Assembly (NCBI GenBank): GCA_024699575.1
Contig: JAILPF010000075.1
Coordinates: forward strand, 1 to 13,320
Direction: 5' to 3'
Origin: Acetatifactor sp.
Lineage (GTDB): Bacteria; Bacillota; Clostridia; Lachnospirales; Lachnospiraceae
DNA: 13,320 nt
Shown here piece after piece: positions 1-7,183 of the stretch. Every line of letters starts with the position of its first letter. Position 1 is the first letter of the stretch. Under the pieces are notes generated by a model that worked only from the letters and a program-made list of their open reading frames with translations, searched no databases and was not told where the DNA came from. Made by a program: the position numbers and the translations under genes.

Positions 1-2267
1 ACCTGCCTCTTCTGTTCTTTTGTTAATAGCACATTCTGTCCGTAAACGTTTATGGAAATCTGTTCCCCGTCAACAAGTACTAATGTCACCTGTTCTTTTT
101 CAACAAGAATCTTCAGTAACCTGTCATGGAAGCAAATACGGAAGCTGTAGCTTTCCCACTTTTCCGGCAGAAAAGGATGTAACGACAGACCTTCTTGCGT
201 GACGCGCAGTCCCGCAAAACCGTTTACCACCGCCATATAGCATCCGCCCATATTGGCTGTATGGATTCCGTCCTTGGTGTTCTCATGGGTATTCTCCAGA
301 TCAAGTTTGGTGGAATCACCCAGATAGTCAATTCCTTTTTTTTGCATTCCGAGTCTGGATGCCACGATACTGAACACGCAGGTGGATAGAGAGGAATCAT
401 GCGTTGTTATTTTTTCATAATACTCATAACTCCTTTGCATAACATCCCGCGATTGTTCCTTCTCAAACAGAAAATATGCCAGTATCGTGTCCGCCTGCTT
501 GCAGACCTGATAGCGATAGAGTGTAAGCGGATGGTAATGCAGGAGCAAAGGAAAATGTTCTTTTGGCGTGCCTGCAAGATCCCATATCGGTTTTTCCAGA
601 AACGAGTCATCCTGTGGATTGATTCCTAAGGTTTCATCATACGGAAGGAACATTGCATCCGCCGCTTTTTCCATAGTCTGGAGCTCATCATCCCCTACGG
701 ATAACCGTGCATTTATCTCTTCCACACCACCGTTTTCTTTTAAAATCCGGTAAATCTTTGTCGTCCAGTGCAGACCGTATTTTGCACTGCAATTGGTATA
801 GTAATTATTGTTTACCATACAGGTGTATTCATCCGGTCCGGTCACATCATTGAGCACAAAGCCTTTTTTACAATAATTCCCCAAGTCCATCCACACTCTG
901 GAAGTTTCCAGCAGGATTTCAAAACCTTTTTTGCGGATAAAATCCAAATCCCCGGTGGTCAGATAGTAGCTGATGACCGCATACGCAATATCACCATTAA
1001 TATGGTATTGCGCTGTCCCGGACGGAAAATATCCGGAGCATTCCTTTCCGTTGATTGTTCTCCAGGGAAACAGTGCACCCTTCTTATGACCCAGAATTTT
1101 GGCATTTTCCCTGGCAGCCGGCAAAATATCATACCGGTAGCTCAGCAACGCTTTTGCAACCTGAGGATTGGTCAACGTAAAGAACGGTAAAATAAACATT
1201 TCCGTATCCCAGAAATAATGTCCTTCGTATCCTTCACCGCTAAGCCCCTTGGCTGCCACATTGCACCTGCCGTCCTTCCCGGAGGACTGTAGAAGCTGAT
1301 ACAGATTATAGCTCATCGCCAAATGAACCGCATCATCACCGCAGATCACCACTTCCGAATGGTTCCAAAAGGTTTCCAGATATCGCTTTTGCGCCTCATA
1401 ATAATAGTCTTTACCATTATTCACAACCGTATCCAAATCATTTCGGGCTGTTCGAAGCACGCCTGTATTGCGGATGGAGTCTGCGAAAATACAGTACTTG
1501 GTCACGGTGAATACTTCTCCCTGCTCCAGCGTTTTTGACAATACATATTCATAACTACCCTCACCGGATTTTACCAGCTCGGACTCTGCCTCTTGCGACA
1601 GTTCATGTGCAACCGCTGTACAGACGGACAGGCCACTGTTTTGGGTCTTACAGGTGATAAAGCTCTGCTCCTTATCCTCCAATGTCTCCTGAACAGACAG
1701 GTTCTTAAGGCTTTCTGCGGCAAGTCTCGGATCATTCGGATTTGTATAATTACGCACGTCTGCAATATGACAGGAAGTTATCTCTATATCCCCGCTATAG
1801 TTACATGCGCATACGCTATACTCCATCAAAAACAGATTCAGTTGACCGAAGGATGCCATCCTCTTTACCGTAATTTCTGTTTCTTTTCCGTCAGTCATTC
1901 TCAGTCTGGTAACGCGGGTTGTGGTTCCTGCATCCATATCCAGAATTCTCGTATTTTTTAATACAGTCCCTTTCTCCATGTCAAAGGGTACTCCGTCAAC
2001 ATTAAGCATAATCGTCTGAATATCCACGATATTCAGCATTGTCTCCTTTTCTTCCACAAGGCCGCAAAGTGCTTCTGCCTGTTTCATCGGAATCACATCA
2101 TAGAACCCGTTGATATAAGTCCCCCGCATGGTATCCCATGTGTCCGGAGCCCCTTCCTCCAGGCAATTGCGCACTCCTATATATCCATTCGCATTGTGAA
2201 AAAGCGTTTCACATACACCATTTGCTTTTTCATCAAATGTAATTTTTCTCTCTATTATTCTATTCAT
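1..2267 (-). CDS. GH65 alpha-glucoside phosphorylase (C-terminus cut by window edge)
   Basis: An open frame of 755 codons runs from ATG at 2267 off the left edge with no stop. Family members are about 750-790 residues, so only the last few to few tens are missing. GH65 phosphorylases are cytoplasmic and split alpha-linked glucosyl disaccharides with phosphate to beta-glucose 1-phosphate plus the acceptor sugar. Visible hallmarks: FWDTE (Trp353-Asp354, -1 glucose site), GPDEY with Glu480 as general acid, YRYQVCKQAD (Lys590-Gln591), THDSSLS, and GIHTANMGG (His669, phosphate site). Spacing matches Lactobacillus brevis maltose phosphorylase as I remember it (Trp359, Glu487, Lys597, His671). The acceptor loop near residue 402 reads WRTINGKECSGY, unlike maltose phosphorylase, so trehalose-, kojibiose-, nigerose- or other-specific activity is open. 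It starts 23 bp after the permease stop, with GGGTGG as ribosome-binding site, and is probably the last known gene of module B. A beta-phosphoglucomutase gene often follows but would lie outside the window. Confidence 0.93.
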   Translation of the reverse strand, partial: MNRIIERKITFDEKANGVCETLFHNANGYIGVRNCLEEGAPDTWDTMRGTYINGFYDVIPMKQAEALCGLVEEKETMLNIVDIQTIMLNVDGVPFDMEKGTVLKNTRILDMDAGTTTRVTRLRMTDGKETEITVKRMASFGQLNLFLMEYSVCACNYSGDIEITSCHIADVRNYTNPNDPRLAAESLKNLSVQETLEDKEQSFITCKTQNSGLSVCTAVAHELSQEAESELVKSGEGSYEYVLSKTLEQGEVFTVTKYCIFADSIRNTGVLRTARNDLDTVVNNGKDYYYEAQKRYLETFWNHSEVVICGDDAVHLAMSYNLYQLLQSSGKDGRCNVAAKGLSGEGYEGHYFWDTEMFILPFFTLTNPQVAKALLSYRYDILPAARENAKILGHKKGALFPWRTINGKECSGYFPSGTAQYHINGDIAYAVISYYLTTGDLDFIRKKGFEILLETSRVWMDLGNYCKKGFVLNDVTGPDEYTCMVNNNYYTNCSAKYGLHWTTKIYRILKENGGVEEINARLSVGDDELQTMEKAADAMFLPYDETLGINPQDDSFLEKPIWDLAGTPKEHFPLLLHYHPLTLYRYQVCKQADTILAYFLFEKEQSRDVMQRSYEYYEKITTHDSSLSTCVFSIVASRLGMQKKGIDYLGDSTKLDLENTHENTKDGIHTANMGGCYMAVVNGFAGLRVTQEGLSLHPFLPEKWESYSFRICFHDRLLKILVEKEQVTLVLVDGEQISINVYGQNVLLTKEQKRQ

Positions 2268-2290
2268 AGTTCGTACCACCCGTTATCACA

Positions 2291-3127
2291 TCAGCCTTTG
2301 ACCGCGCCTGCAGCAACTCCTTTCACTATATATTTCTGACAGAACATATAGAAAATTGCCACCGGAATAATCGTAATGACAAGCGCTGCCATCGCTTCAT
2401 TCCAGCTGATTGTATACTGTCCAAAAAACTTTGCTGTCGAAATCGGAATTGTTCGGTTCGCCTTGGATTTCAAAGTAAGGGACGGAAGCAGATAGTCATT
2501 CCATATCCAGATAACATCCAGAATAATGACTGTCATTGTCGTCGGCTTCAAAATTGGAAATACAATTTTCCAAAACAAAGTCCACGTGTTACAACCGTCT
2601 ATGGTTGCCGCCTCCTCAAGAGAAACCGGAATCGAGTTGACAAATCCATGGTACAAAAACACTCCCATACCCGCGCCGAAACCGATGTACATAAAAATCA
2701 ACCCCGGCACCGTATCCGTCATCGGAATATGCAAATGATTGCCAATCCAGTTCATCTCCTGCATCAACGGCATCATGATAGTCTGAAACGGTATCAGCAT
2801 CGTCGCCACCAAAAGTCCGAAGAAAAAGGTGCTCAGCTTATTTTTGCTGCGCACAAACATCCACGCCGTCATAGCAGACAGAATCACAATGATGGCAATG
2901 GAAACCACTGTCAACACGATGGAGTTCCATAAGGATATCGAAAAATTTATTTTGTCCAGCGCGCTCGCATAATATTTCAGGGAAAACTTCGTCGGCAAAG
3001 CCACCATGTTTTCATACATTTCTGCTCTACTCTTAAAAGAGTTGGTCAGAATCAGATAGATTGGAAACAGGTAAAGCAGGCAAAACACAACAACAAGAAT
3101 ATTCGGAATTATTTTCTTTGTCTTCAT
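2291..3127 (-). CDS. CUT1 sugar ABC transporter permease, MalG type (module B)
   Basis: An inner permease subunit of 278 residues for an ABC sugar importer. It has about six hydrophobic membrane segments beginning at residue 8. The cytoplasmic EAA loop that docks the ATPase is clear: EEAATIDG at 171-178, followed by KIVFPILKP. The C-terminus ends KGVAAGAVKG, a hallmark of the MalG/UgpE branch (BPD_transp_1). The preceding permease ends ATGTGATG, so its TGA shares one base with this ATG at 3127. A GTG at 3130 is also possible: it would overlap the upstream stop by 4 bp and sits 7 nt from GGAGG, against 10 nt for the ATG. Either choice makes translation coupled to the partner permease. It should heterodimerise with the product of 3127-3972. 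Substrate unknown; the adjacent GH65 gene suggests an alpha-linked glucosyl oligosaccharide. Confidence 0.93.
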   Translation of the reverse strand: MKTKKIIPNILVVVFCLLYLFPIYLILTNSFKSRAEMYENMVALPTKFSLKYYASALDKINFSISLWNSIVLTVVSIAIIVILSAMTAWMFVRSKNKLSTFFFGLLVATMLIPFQTIMMPLMQEMNWIGNHLHIPMTDTVPGLIFMYIGFGAGMGVFLYHGFVNSIPVSLEEAATIDGCNTWTLFWKIVFPILKPTTMTVIILDVIWIWNDYLLPSLTLKSKANRTIPISTAKFFGQYTISWNEAMAALVITIIPVAIFYMFCQKYIVKGVAAGAVKG

Positions 3128-3972
3128 CACATTGCCACCTCCCGTTTCTTGGTGATACTCACCTGGATTAAGGTAATCACTGCGATAATCATGAAGAAGA
3201 TAATCGCCTTCGCCTGGCCGTATCCAAAGTTACTCAAATCAAAAATTTCATTATAAATATTTAAAGAGAACATCTCGGACTGATAATTCGGTCCCGTTCC
3301 CGTCAATGCCACATTCACATCATATACTTTAAAACAGTTGGAAAGCGTTAAAAACAAACAAATCGTAAAGGAAGGCATCAGCAAAGGAAACTTAATCTTA
3401 AACAATGTCTGGAAGTAACCTGCTCCATCCACCTTTGCCGCCTCCAGCACATCATCCGGAATCGCCATAATACCCGTAATATACACAATCATAACGTATC
3501 CTGCCATCTGCCAGGTCGTTACCACTACCATTGCTATCATTGCCCTGGTGGCATTTGTCAGCCAGTTGCCCCAACCGATAGACAAAAAATACTCCGAGAA
3601 CACACTCTTCCAGATATAGCCCAGAATCAGCCCACCTATCAGATACGGAACAAACAGCATAGTTCGCGCAAAATTTCTGACTTTCAATGCCGTTGTCACA
3701 ATCAAAGAAAATATCAGCCCGAGCACATTTACCGAAAGCACCGAAAACAGTGTATAGATTGTTGTCCTGAGTGCAGCCCTCAAAAAGCGCTCGTCGCGAA
3801 ACACTTTTGTATAATTGCTAAAGCCCACAAAGTCTGCCTGATGCTTCGCAAATCCGTCCCACGTAACAAAGGAATAGCCAATACCTATCACGAACGGAAT
3901 GACCACTACAATGATGAATATCAGCATCAGCGGCATTGTAAATAATGCGTACCATCCTTTTTTTATCTTCAT
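3127..3972 (-). CDS. CUT1 sugar ABC transporter permease, MalF/LacF type (module B)
   Basis: A 281-residue multi-spanning permease of the MalF/UgpA/LacF branch. The first membrane helix starts near residue 8, and the periplasmic-type stretch YSFVTWDGFAKHQADFVGFSNY follows, as usual in this branch. The EAA loop reads LEAAKVDGAGYFQTLFKIKFPLLMP, and the segment ALTGTGP before the last helix is also typical. The start was set at ATG 3972 because GGAGAA lies 7 nt upstream and the protein then begins MKIKKGW, a normal cytoplasmic N-terminus. An upstream in-frame start at 4026 would run back through the intergenic hairpin and is unlikely. Pairs with the permease immediately downstream, whose start overlaps this stop. 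It is separated from its binding-protein gene by a strong hairpin (3999-4032). Confidence 0.93.
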   Translation of the reverse strand: MKIKKGWYALFTMPLMLIFIIVVVIPFVIGIGYSFVTWDGFAKHQADFVGFSNYTKVFRDERFLRAALRTTIYTLFSVLSVNVLGLIFSLIVTTALKVRNFARTMLFVPYLIGGLILGYIWKSVFSEYFLSIGWGNWLTNATRAMIAMVVVTTWQMAGYVMIVYITGIMAIPDDVLEAAKVDGAGYFQTLFKIKFPLLMPSFTICLFLTLSNCFKVYDVNVALTGTGPNYQSEMFSLNIYNEIFDLSNFGYGQAKAIIFFMIIAVITLIQVSITKKREVAM

Positions 3973-3998
3973 GATATCTTCTCCTATAAAACACAAAT

Positions 3999-4032
3999 GC
4001 TGCCGCCGGGAGTTGCCTCCCGGCAAAGCAGC
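3999..4032 (-). terminator. Intergenic hairpin between binding-protein and permease genes (module B)
   Basis: A GC-rich inverted repeat lies 29 nt after the stop of the module B binding-protein gene. The inner stem is 8 bp (GCCGGGAG with CTCCCGGC, 4-nt loop), and an outer 5-bp stem (GCTGC with GCAGC) is separated from it by a small asymmetric internal loop. On the transcribed strand it is followed by ATTTGTGTTTT, only moderately U-rich. It therefore looks like a leaky terminator or an mRNA 3'-end stabiliser that raises binding-protein levels relative to the permeases, a known arrangement in sugar ABC operons such as malE-malF. Structure is seen directly; function is inferred. Confidence 0.65.
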
Positions 4033-4061
4033 CTGCTTTTTTTACCAGTCAATCCTACTTC

Positions 4062-5351
4062 TTATTTTGCTGCTTCCACAAAAGCATCATTCAACTGATT
4101 AACCAGTTCCTCACCGGTCATATCAGAGGTAAAGAACTGAGCGGTGATAGGTGCAAGAGCAGTTGAGATACCTGCCGGCCAGTTGCTAAGAGACCAGCCG
4201 ATTGTGTTTCCTGCTGCTGCAGCATCTGCTACAGACTGGGAAAGAGGATCCAGTTTCTCAGATGTCATACCCTCTACTACAGGAATGAAGCCAAACTGGT
4301 TCATCAGGTAATCAGCACCTGTCTCGCTTGTATACAACCACTCAAGGAACGCCTTTGCAGATGCCTTTTCTTCCTCGCTTGCATCTGTATTTACATACCA
4401 TGCAGCCGGTACGCTGACAGCCACTTTATTGTTTCCTACGATTGGAAGAGGTGCAACACCCATCTCAAACTCTACCTCATAATCTTTGAACATGCCGTAT
4501 GCCCAGTTTCCCTGATGAATCAAAGCAGTCTTTCCTGTTGCAAAATCTCCGCAGTTGTTATCGTAAGTCAAGTCTACCGGGTTGGTGCAGTTTGCACGGA
4601 TTGCTTCCATTACCTTTGCGAACTCGACAAACTCTTCATTGTCAATCATTCTCACAGTACCTGCAAGAACCTGTGCCAGGTATGCGTCCGGATCGTTCTG
4701 CAACGCAAACGGAGTATTCAAAATATGCATAATCAGGAAGTAATCCTCCTGAGAAAGTCCAAGACCATTGATGCCGTCTGCTTTTGCCTTCTCTAAGAAG
4801 GAAATAAGAGCATCTGTACTGTTCAGGGTCGCAGGATCAACCAGAGACTTATCATAGACAAGACCAAATCCCTCCAGTGTGTAAGGCACACCTACCATTT
4901 TGCCATTTACTTCATCAGCCATATTCTCAGCAATCTTATCTGCAAAGGAAAGGTCGCTTAAATCCTCCAGATAATCTGCCATGGTAACTGACTCGGAACC
5001 GGGTGCAAGGGAGAAAAGTGTAGGCCCCTTTCCGGTAGATACATCAGTCTTTAAATCCGTGAAATAACTGTCTCCCGAAGTCTCCCAGACTTCAACCTCA
5101 ATACCTGTCTCTTCCGTGAAATCCTCAGCACATTTGTTCAGCTGATCCATGATCTCTGTCTTGGACTGGAAGATAATCACCTTGCCATACTCGATCCCTT
5201 CCTCTGCCCCACCGGCTGATTCTGTGGACTCACCTGATGTGGAAGTGCTGTCCTTACTGCCGCTGTCCGCAGTACTTCCGCAACCCTCAAGCGCCAGAGT
5301 AGCTGTCATGGTAGCTGCCAGAAAGAACGCCAATGTTTTCTTCATTTTCAT
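4062..5351 (-). CDS. Sugar ABC transporter substrate-binding lipoprotein (module B)
   Basis: A 429-residue extracellular solute-binding protein of the SBP_bac_1 family, tethered to the outer face of the membrane, which captures sugar and presents it to the two downstream permeases. The N-terminus is a lipoprotein signal: MKMKK, a hydrophobic stretch, then LEGC with Cys24 as the lipidated residue (Glu at -2 is slightly unusual). A Ser/Thr/Gly/Glu-rich linker follows to about residue 50, then the mature fold begins with GKVIIFQSKTE. Typical family segments include DLKTDVSTGKGPTLF, GNWAYGMF and the C-terminal AFLEWLYTSETGADY. The start at 5351 was chosen because GGGAGG lies 9 nt upstream; an upstream in-frame start at 5390 would add a non-signal-peptide extension. 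First gene of module B, with its own promoter upstream. Ligand not predictable. Confidence 0.95.
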   Translation of the reverse strand: MKMKKTLAFFLAATMTATLALEGCGSTADSGSKDSTSTSGESTESAGGAEEGIEYGKVIIFQSKTEIMDQLNKCAEDFTEETGIEVEVWETSGDSYFTDLKTDVSTGKGPTLFSLAPGSESVTMADYLEDLSDLSFADKIAENMADEVNGKMVGVPYTLEGFGLVYDKSLVDPATLNSTDALISFLEKAKADGINGLGLSQEDYFLIMHILNTPFALQNDPDAYLAQVLAGTVRMIDNEEFVEFAKVMEAIRANCTNPVDLTYDNNCGDFATGKTALIHQGNWAYGMFKDYEVEFEMGVAPLPIVGNNKVAVSVPAAWYVNTDASEEEKASAKAFLEWLYTSETGADYLMNQFGFIPVVEGMTSEKLDPLSQSVADAAAAGNTIGWSLSNWPAGISTALAPITAQFFTSDMTGEELVNQLNDAFVEAAK

Positions 5352-5370
5352 AATAGTTTTCCTCCCTAAT

Positions 5371-5452
5371 GTCGGTCTTTCACCGACCACGTTTAACTAT
5401 GCCCTAAGGCAATACCTTCTATACTTTTTCCGGTCATCTTCCGCAAAAAGTA
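5371..5452 (-). promoter_or_regulatory. Stem-loops in the untranslated leader of module B
   Basis: The leader between the predicted start point near 5478 and the ATG at 5351 holds several inverted repeats. One spans 5422-5452: TACTTTTTGCGG pairs with CCGGAAAAAGTA with a single mismatch and a 7-nt loop. A short one spans 5400-5411 (4 bp, 4-nt loop). Another spans 5371-5387: a 6-bp stem GTCGGT with ACCGAC and a 5-nt loop, ending only 5 nt before the GGGAGG ribosome-binding site. No U-run follows any of them, so they do not look like an intrinsic terminator. They could affect mRNA stability or ribosome access. I recognise no known riboswitch class here. Confidence 0.45.
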
Positions 5453-5457
5453 ACTGC

Positions 5458-5476
5458 AACGATTCAGTAAATCGTT
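5458..5476 (-). promoter_or_regulatory. Operator-like inverted repeat just downstream of the module B promoter
   Basis: A perfect 7-bp inverted repeat, AACGATT and AATCGTT separated by 5 bp, covers roughly +2 to +20 relative to the start point expected from the promoter at 5485-5513. Position and symmetry suit a repressor binding site; as RNA it would also form a small hairpin at the very 5' end of the transcript. The symmetry is seen directly; the protein that binds it, if any, is unknown. Confidence 0.4.
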
Positions 5477-5484
5477 ATATCTAA

Positions 5485-5513
5485 ATTCTATGCTTGGAGG
5501 AAACAAATGTCAA
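5485..5513 (-). promoter_or_regulatory. Sigma-A-type promoter for import module B
   Basis: On the minus strand a perfect -35 box TTGACA (5513-5508) is followed after exactly 17 bp by TAGAAT (5490-5485), five of six matches to the -10 consensus. Transcription would start near 5478, giving a leader of about 127 nt before the binding-protein ATG at 5351. This makes the second binding protein, its permeases and the GH65 gene a separate transcription unit. The near-consensus boxes suggest that activation is not strictly needed, so control by a repressor or by the leader is plausible. Confidence 0.75.
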
Positions 5514-5584
5514 TCCCACGGCGTTATTTCTTCTGTTTCGCTACATTTTCATACGTTTATCTTGTACAACATTGCATATATTTT

Positions 5585-5640
5585 AGTAAATATCAAGTAA
5601 ATAGATTTTATGTTTTACTTATTTTGTAAATTATTTACTT
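5585..5640. repeat. Cluster of TTTACTT-like motifs between the modules
   Basis: Within 56 bp of very AT-rich DNA just after the GH5 stop, the motif TTTACTT or its complement occurs five times, some shortened: 5585-5590, 5595-5601, 5614-5620, 5626-5631 and 5634-5640. Two pairs form inverted repeats: AAGTAAA and TTTACTT with a 12-bp gap (5595-5620), and the 13-bp palindrome at 5626-5638. The cluster lies about 70-130 bp upstream of the -35 box of module B. It could be an array of regulator sites or an AT-rich transcription-end region for module A; no GC-rich terminator hairpin is present. The rest of 5514-5584 shows nothing recognisable. Confidence 0.4.
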
Positions 5641-5650
5641 AATTCATCAC

Positions 5651-7183
5651 TTATTCAAAGAGGATGCGCGTTAGATTTACTTCACCCTCCACGCAGCATA
5701 CCCAAACCAGTCCATCCTCTTCTTCCCGGATAACAACTCTTCCGTCGCCGCTTTGTTCCACTTCCACACGGCGATATCCTTCCATATGATATCCCAGACA
5801 GTCTCCCTTTCTAAGACGCACCAGCATCTGCTCGGATTCCGGCTGTTGTTCACCGCCGTACCGCTTCCAATCAGGAGCCCCCTTATGCCCGTCTGCGAAC
5901 AAAATGCAAGCTTTGTCTCTCTCACGGAAGCTGACTCCCGCTTCTCTTTCGCTCTCGATCCACTCTGCATCAAACGCAATTGCCGGAATACTGCCCGGCG
6001 CCTTCCGCAACAAGGCGTTGATCACACTTTCGTTCATACCGGCTTCAGTCACGCAGGTCAGATATTCCTCAAAAATTTCACGGGCCTCCTCTTTACTGAT
6101 CTCTTCTTTCCCGGTCTCTTCCTTACCAATTTCTTCCTTCGAATCAATGATCTTTAAGATCTTGTCCCACTTTTGAGGCTTTCTGATGCTGAAAGGCGAA
6201 TTGTCTGTCTCCATCTTCTTATATGACCAAAAGCACCAGCCGATTCCCTCCCGCTCATACATGGGAAATGCCGTTGTGTACCAATCCAGATTGTTTTCAC
6301 CGCCTTCGCCCATCCATAAGGGGACTTCCAGGCGTTTCGCAGTCTCCCGAAACGGCAAAAGACTGTCTGCATCCGGATGATTCCAGTATTTGTGGAACTG
6401 CAGCAGGATATTATCCGAAGCTTCTTCCTTACTCATCTCATCAAATATGGAAAAATTCGATGCCCAGTTTACCCCCTCGAGAATGATCATATGCTCTCTG
6501 TCAATCTCCCTGATTGCCTGTATCAATCTTCTGTATAAGGGCATCACGCCGGGCCAATATTCCCGTTTTGCCTCCGGAAGGGGCTCATTCATCAGATCAT
6601 ATCCCCCTATGGCGGACTCTCCTTTGTAACGCTCTGCCAGAAGGCGCCAGCAATTTATCAAAATCTCCTGATACTCCGGCTTTTGGAACAGCTCCGGCTC
6701 ATCATGCTCGCTGTCATCTATGTTGGTTCCCGTCTGTCCCCCAAAGGTTCCGTGCATATCGAGGATCAGATAAATACCGTATTTTTTGCACCACAAAAGG
6801 CAGGCATCCACCCGAGCGATCACTTCCTCCTTAAAGGCGACGCCGCTCTCGCTTCTCACAAATAAGGTTCTGGCATTTAGGGGCAGACGCACGCTGTTGA
6901 TTCCCCATCCTGCCATCCTGTGGATATCTTCTTCCGTTACATAACGCTCTGCAAATTCCTTCCAGAACTGTTTCGCATACTCCTTTCCGCACAGCCGTTC
7001 CACCAGCGCCTCTATTCTTCTCGGCCGATCGCATTTGTTGTAAAACAGCCACATATATCCTTCCGGCAAAAACCAGTTTCCCAAGCCCATCCCTCTTAAA
7101 AGAATCTTCTTGTCACCGCAAAACACTCCCTCCGGGGTCGCTTTTAAATACTCCTTACATCCCTTATCTTCCATATCTTTCAT
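5651..7183 (-). CDS. Cytoplasmic GH5-family glycoside hydrolase
   Basis: A 510-residue beta-glycosidase of the cellulase (GH5) clan-A TIM-barrel family, which cleaves beta-linked glycans by a retaining mechanism. Catalytic residues are visible: acid/base Glu200 in DLMNEP and nucleophile Glu293 in WMGEGGEN. Supporting segments are LRGMGLGNWFLPEGYMW (29-45), LDMHGTFGG, FHKYW and GWCFWSY, covering the expected barrel strands up to about residue 345. A KEE repeat linker (349-368) then joins a C-terminal part of about 140 residues, probably beta-rich, that I do not recognise. There is no signal peptide, so it should act on imported oligosaccharides inside the cell. The ATG at 7183 overlaps the permease stop by 4 bp (ATGA), showing it is the last gene of module A; ATG 7174 is an alternative start. 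Substrate (beta-glucan, mannan or xyloglucan fragments) cannot be decided. Confidence 0.9.
   Translation of the reverse strand: MKDMEDKGCKEYLKATPEGVFCGDKKILLRGMGLGNWFLPEGYMWLFYNKCDRPRRIEALVERLCGKEYAKQFWKEFAERYVTEEDIHRMAGWGINSVRLPLNARTLFVRSESGVAFKEEVIARVDACLLWCKKYGIYLILDMHGTFGGQTGTNIDDSEHDEPELFQKPEYQEILINCWRLLAERYKGESAIGGYDLMNEPLPEAKREYWPGVMPLYRRLIQAIREIDREHMIILEGVNWASNFSIFDEMSKEEASDNILLQFHKYWNHPDADSLLPFRETAKRLEVPLWMGEGGENNLDWYTTAFPMYEREGIGWCFWSYKKMETDNSPFSIRKPQKWDKILKIIDSKEEIGKEETGKEEISKEEAREIFEEYLTCVTEAGMNESVINALLRKAPGSIPAIAFDAEWIESEREAGVSFRERDKACILFADGHKGAPDWKRYGGEQQPESEQMLVRLRKGDCLGYHMEGYRRVEVEQSGDGRVVIREEEDGLVWVCCVEGEVNLTRILFE
6080..6139 (-). repeat. Four-copy 15-bp in-frame tandem repeat in the GH5 gene
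   Basis: Four consecutive 15-bp units encode KEEIG, KEETG, KEEIS and KEEAR (residues 349-368). The copies have diverged at codon third positions but share the KEE core. The stretch is charged and likely helical or flexible, and falls between the end of the catalytic barrel and the C-terminal region. It looks like a linker that grew by unit duplication. Confidence 0.8.

Noticed and set aside
768..1190. Plus-strand open frame of 140 codons
   Set aside because: It lies wholly inside the GH65 gene, whose frame has clear catalytic motifs; the plus-strand protein shows no recognisable features.
5521..5570. Possible catabolite-repression (cre) site in the intergenic region
   Set aside because: The best candidates (around TGTAGCGAAACA and AAACGTATGAA on the minus strand) miss several conserved positions or have the wrong spacing.
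5581..5640. Intrinsic terminator for module A after the GH5 gene
   Set aside because: Inverted repeats are present but purely AT, with no GC-rich stem followed by a U-run.
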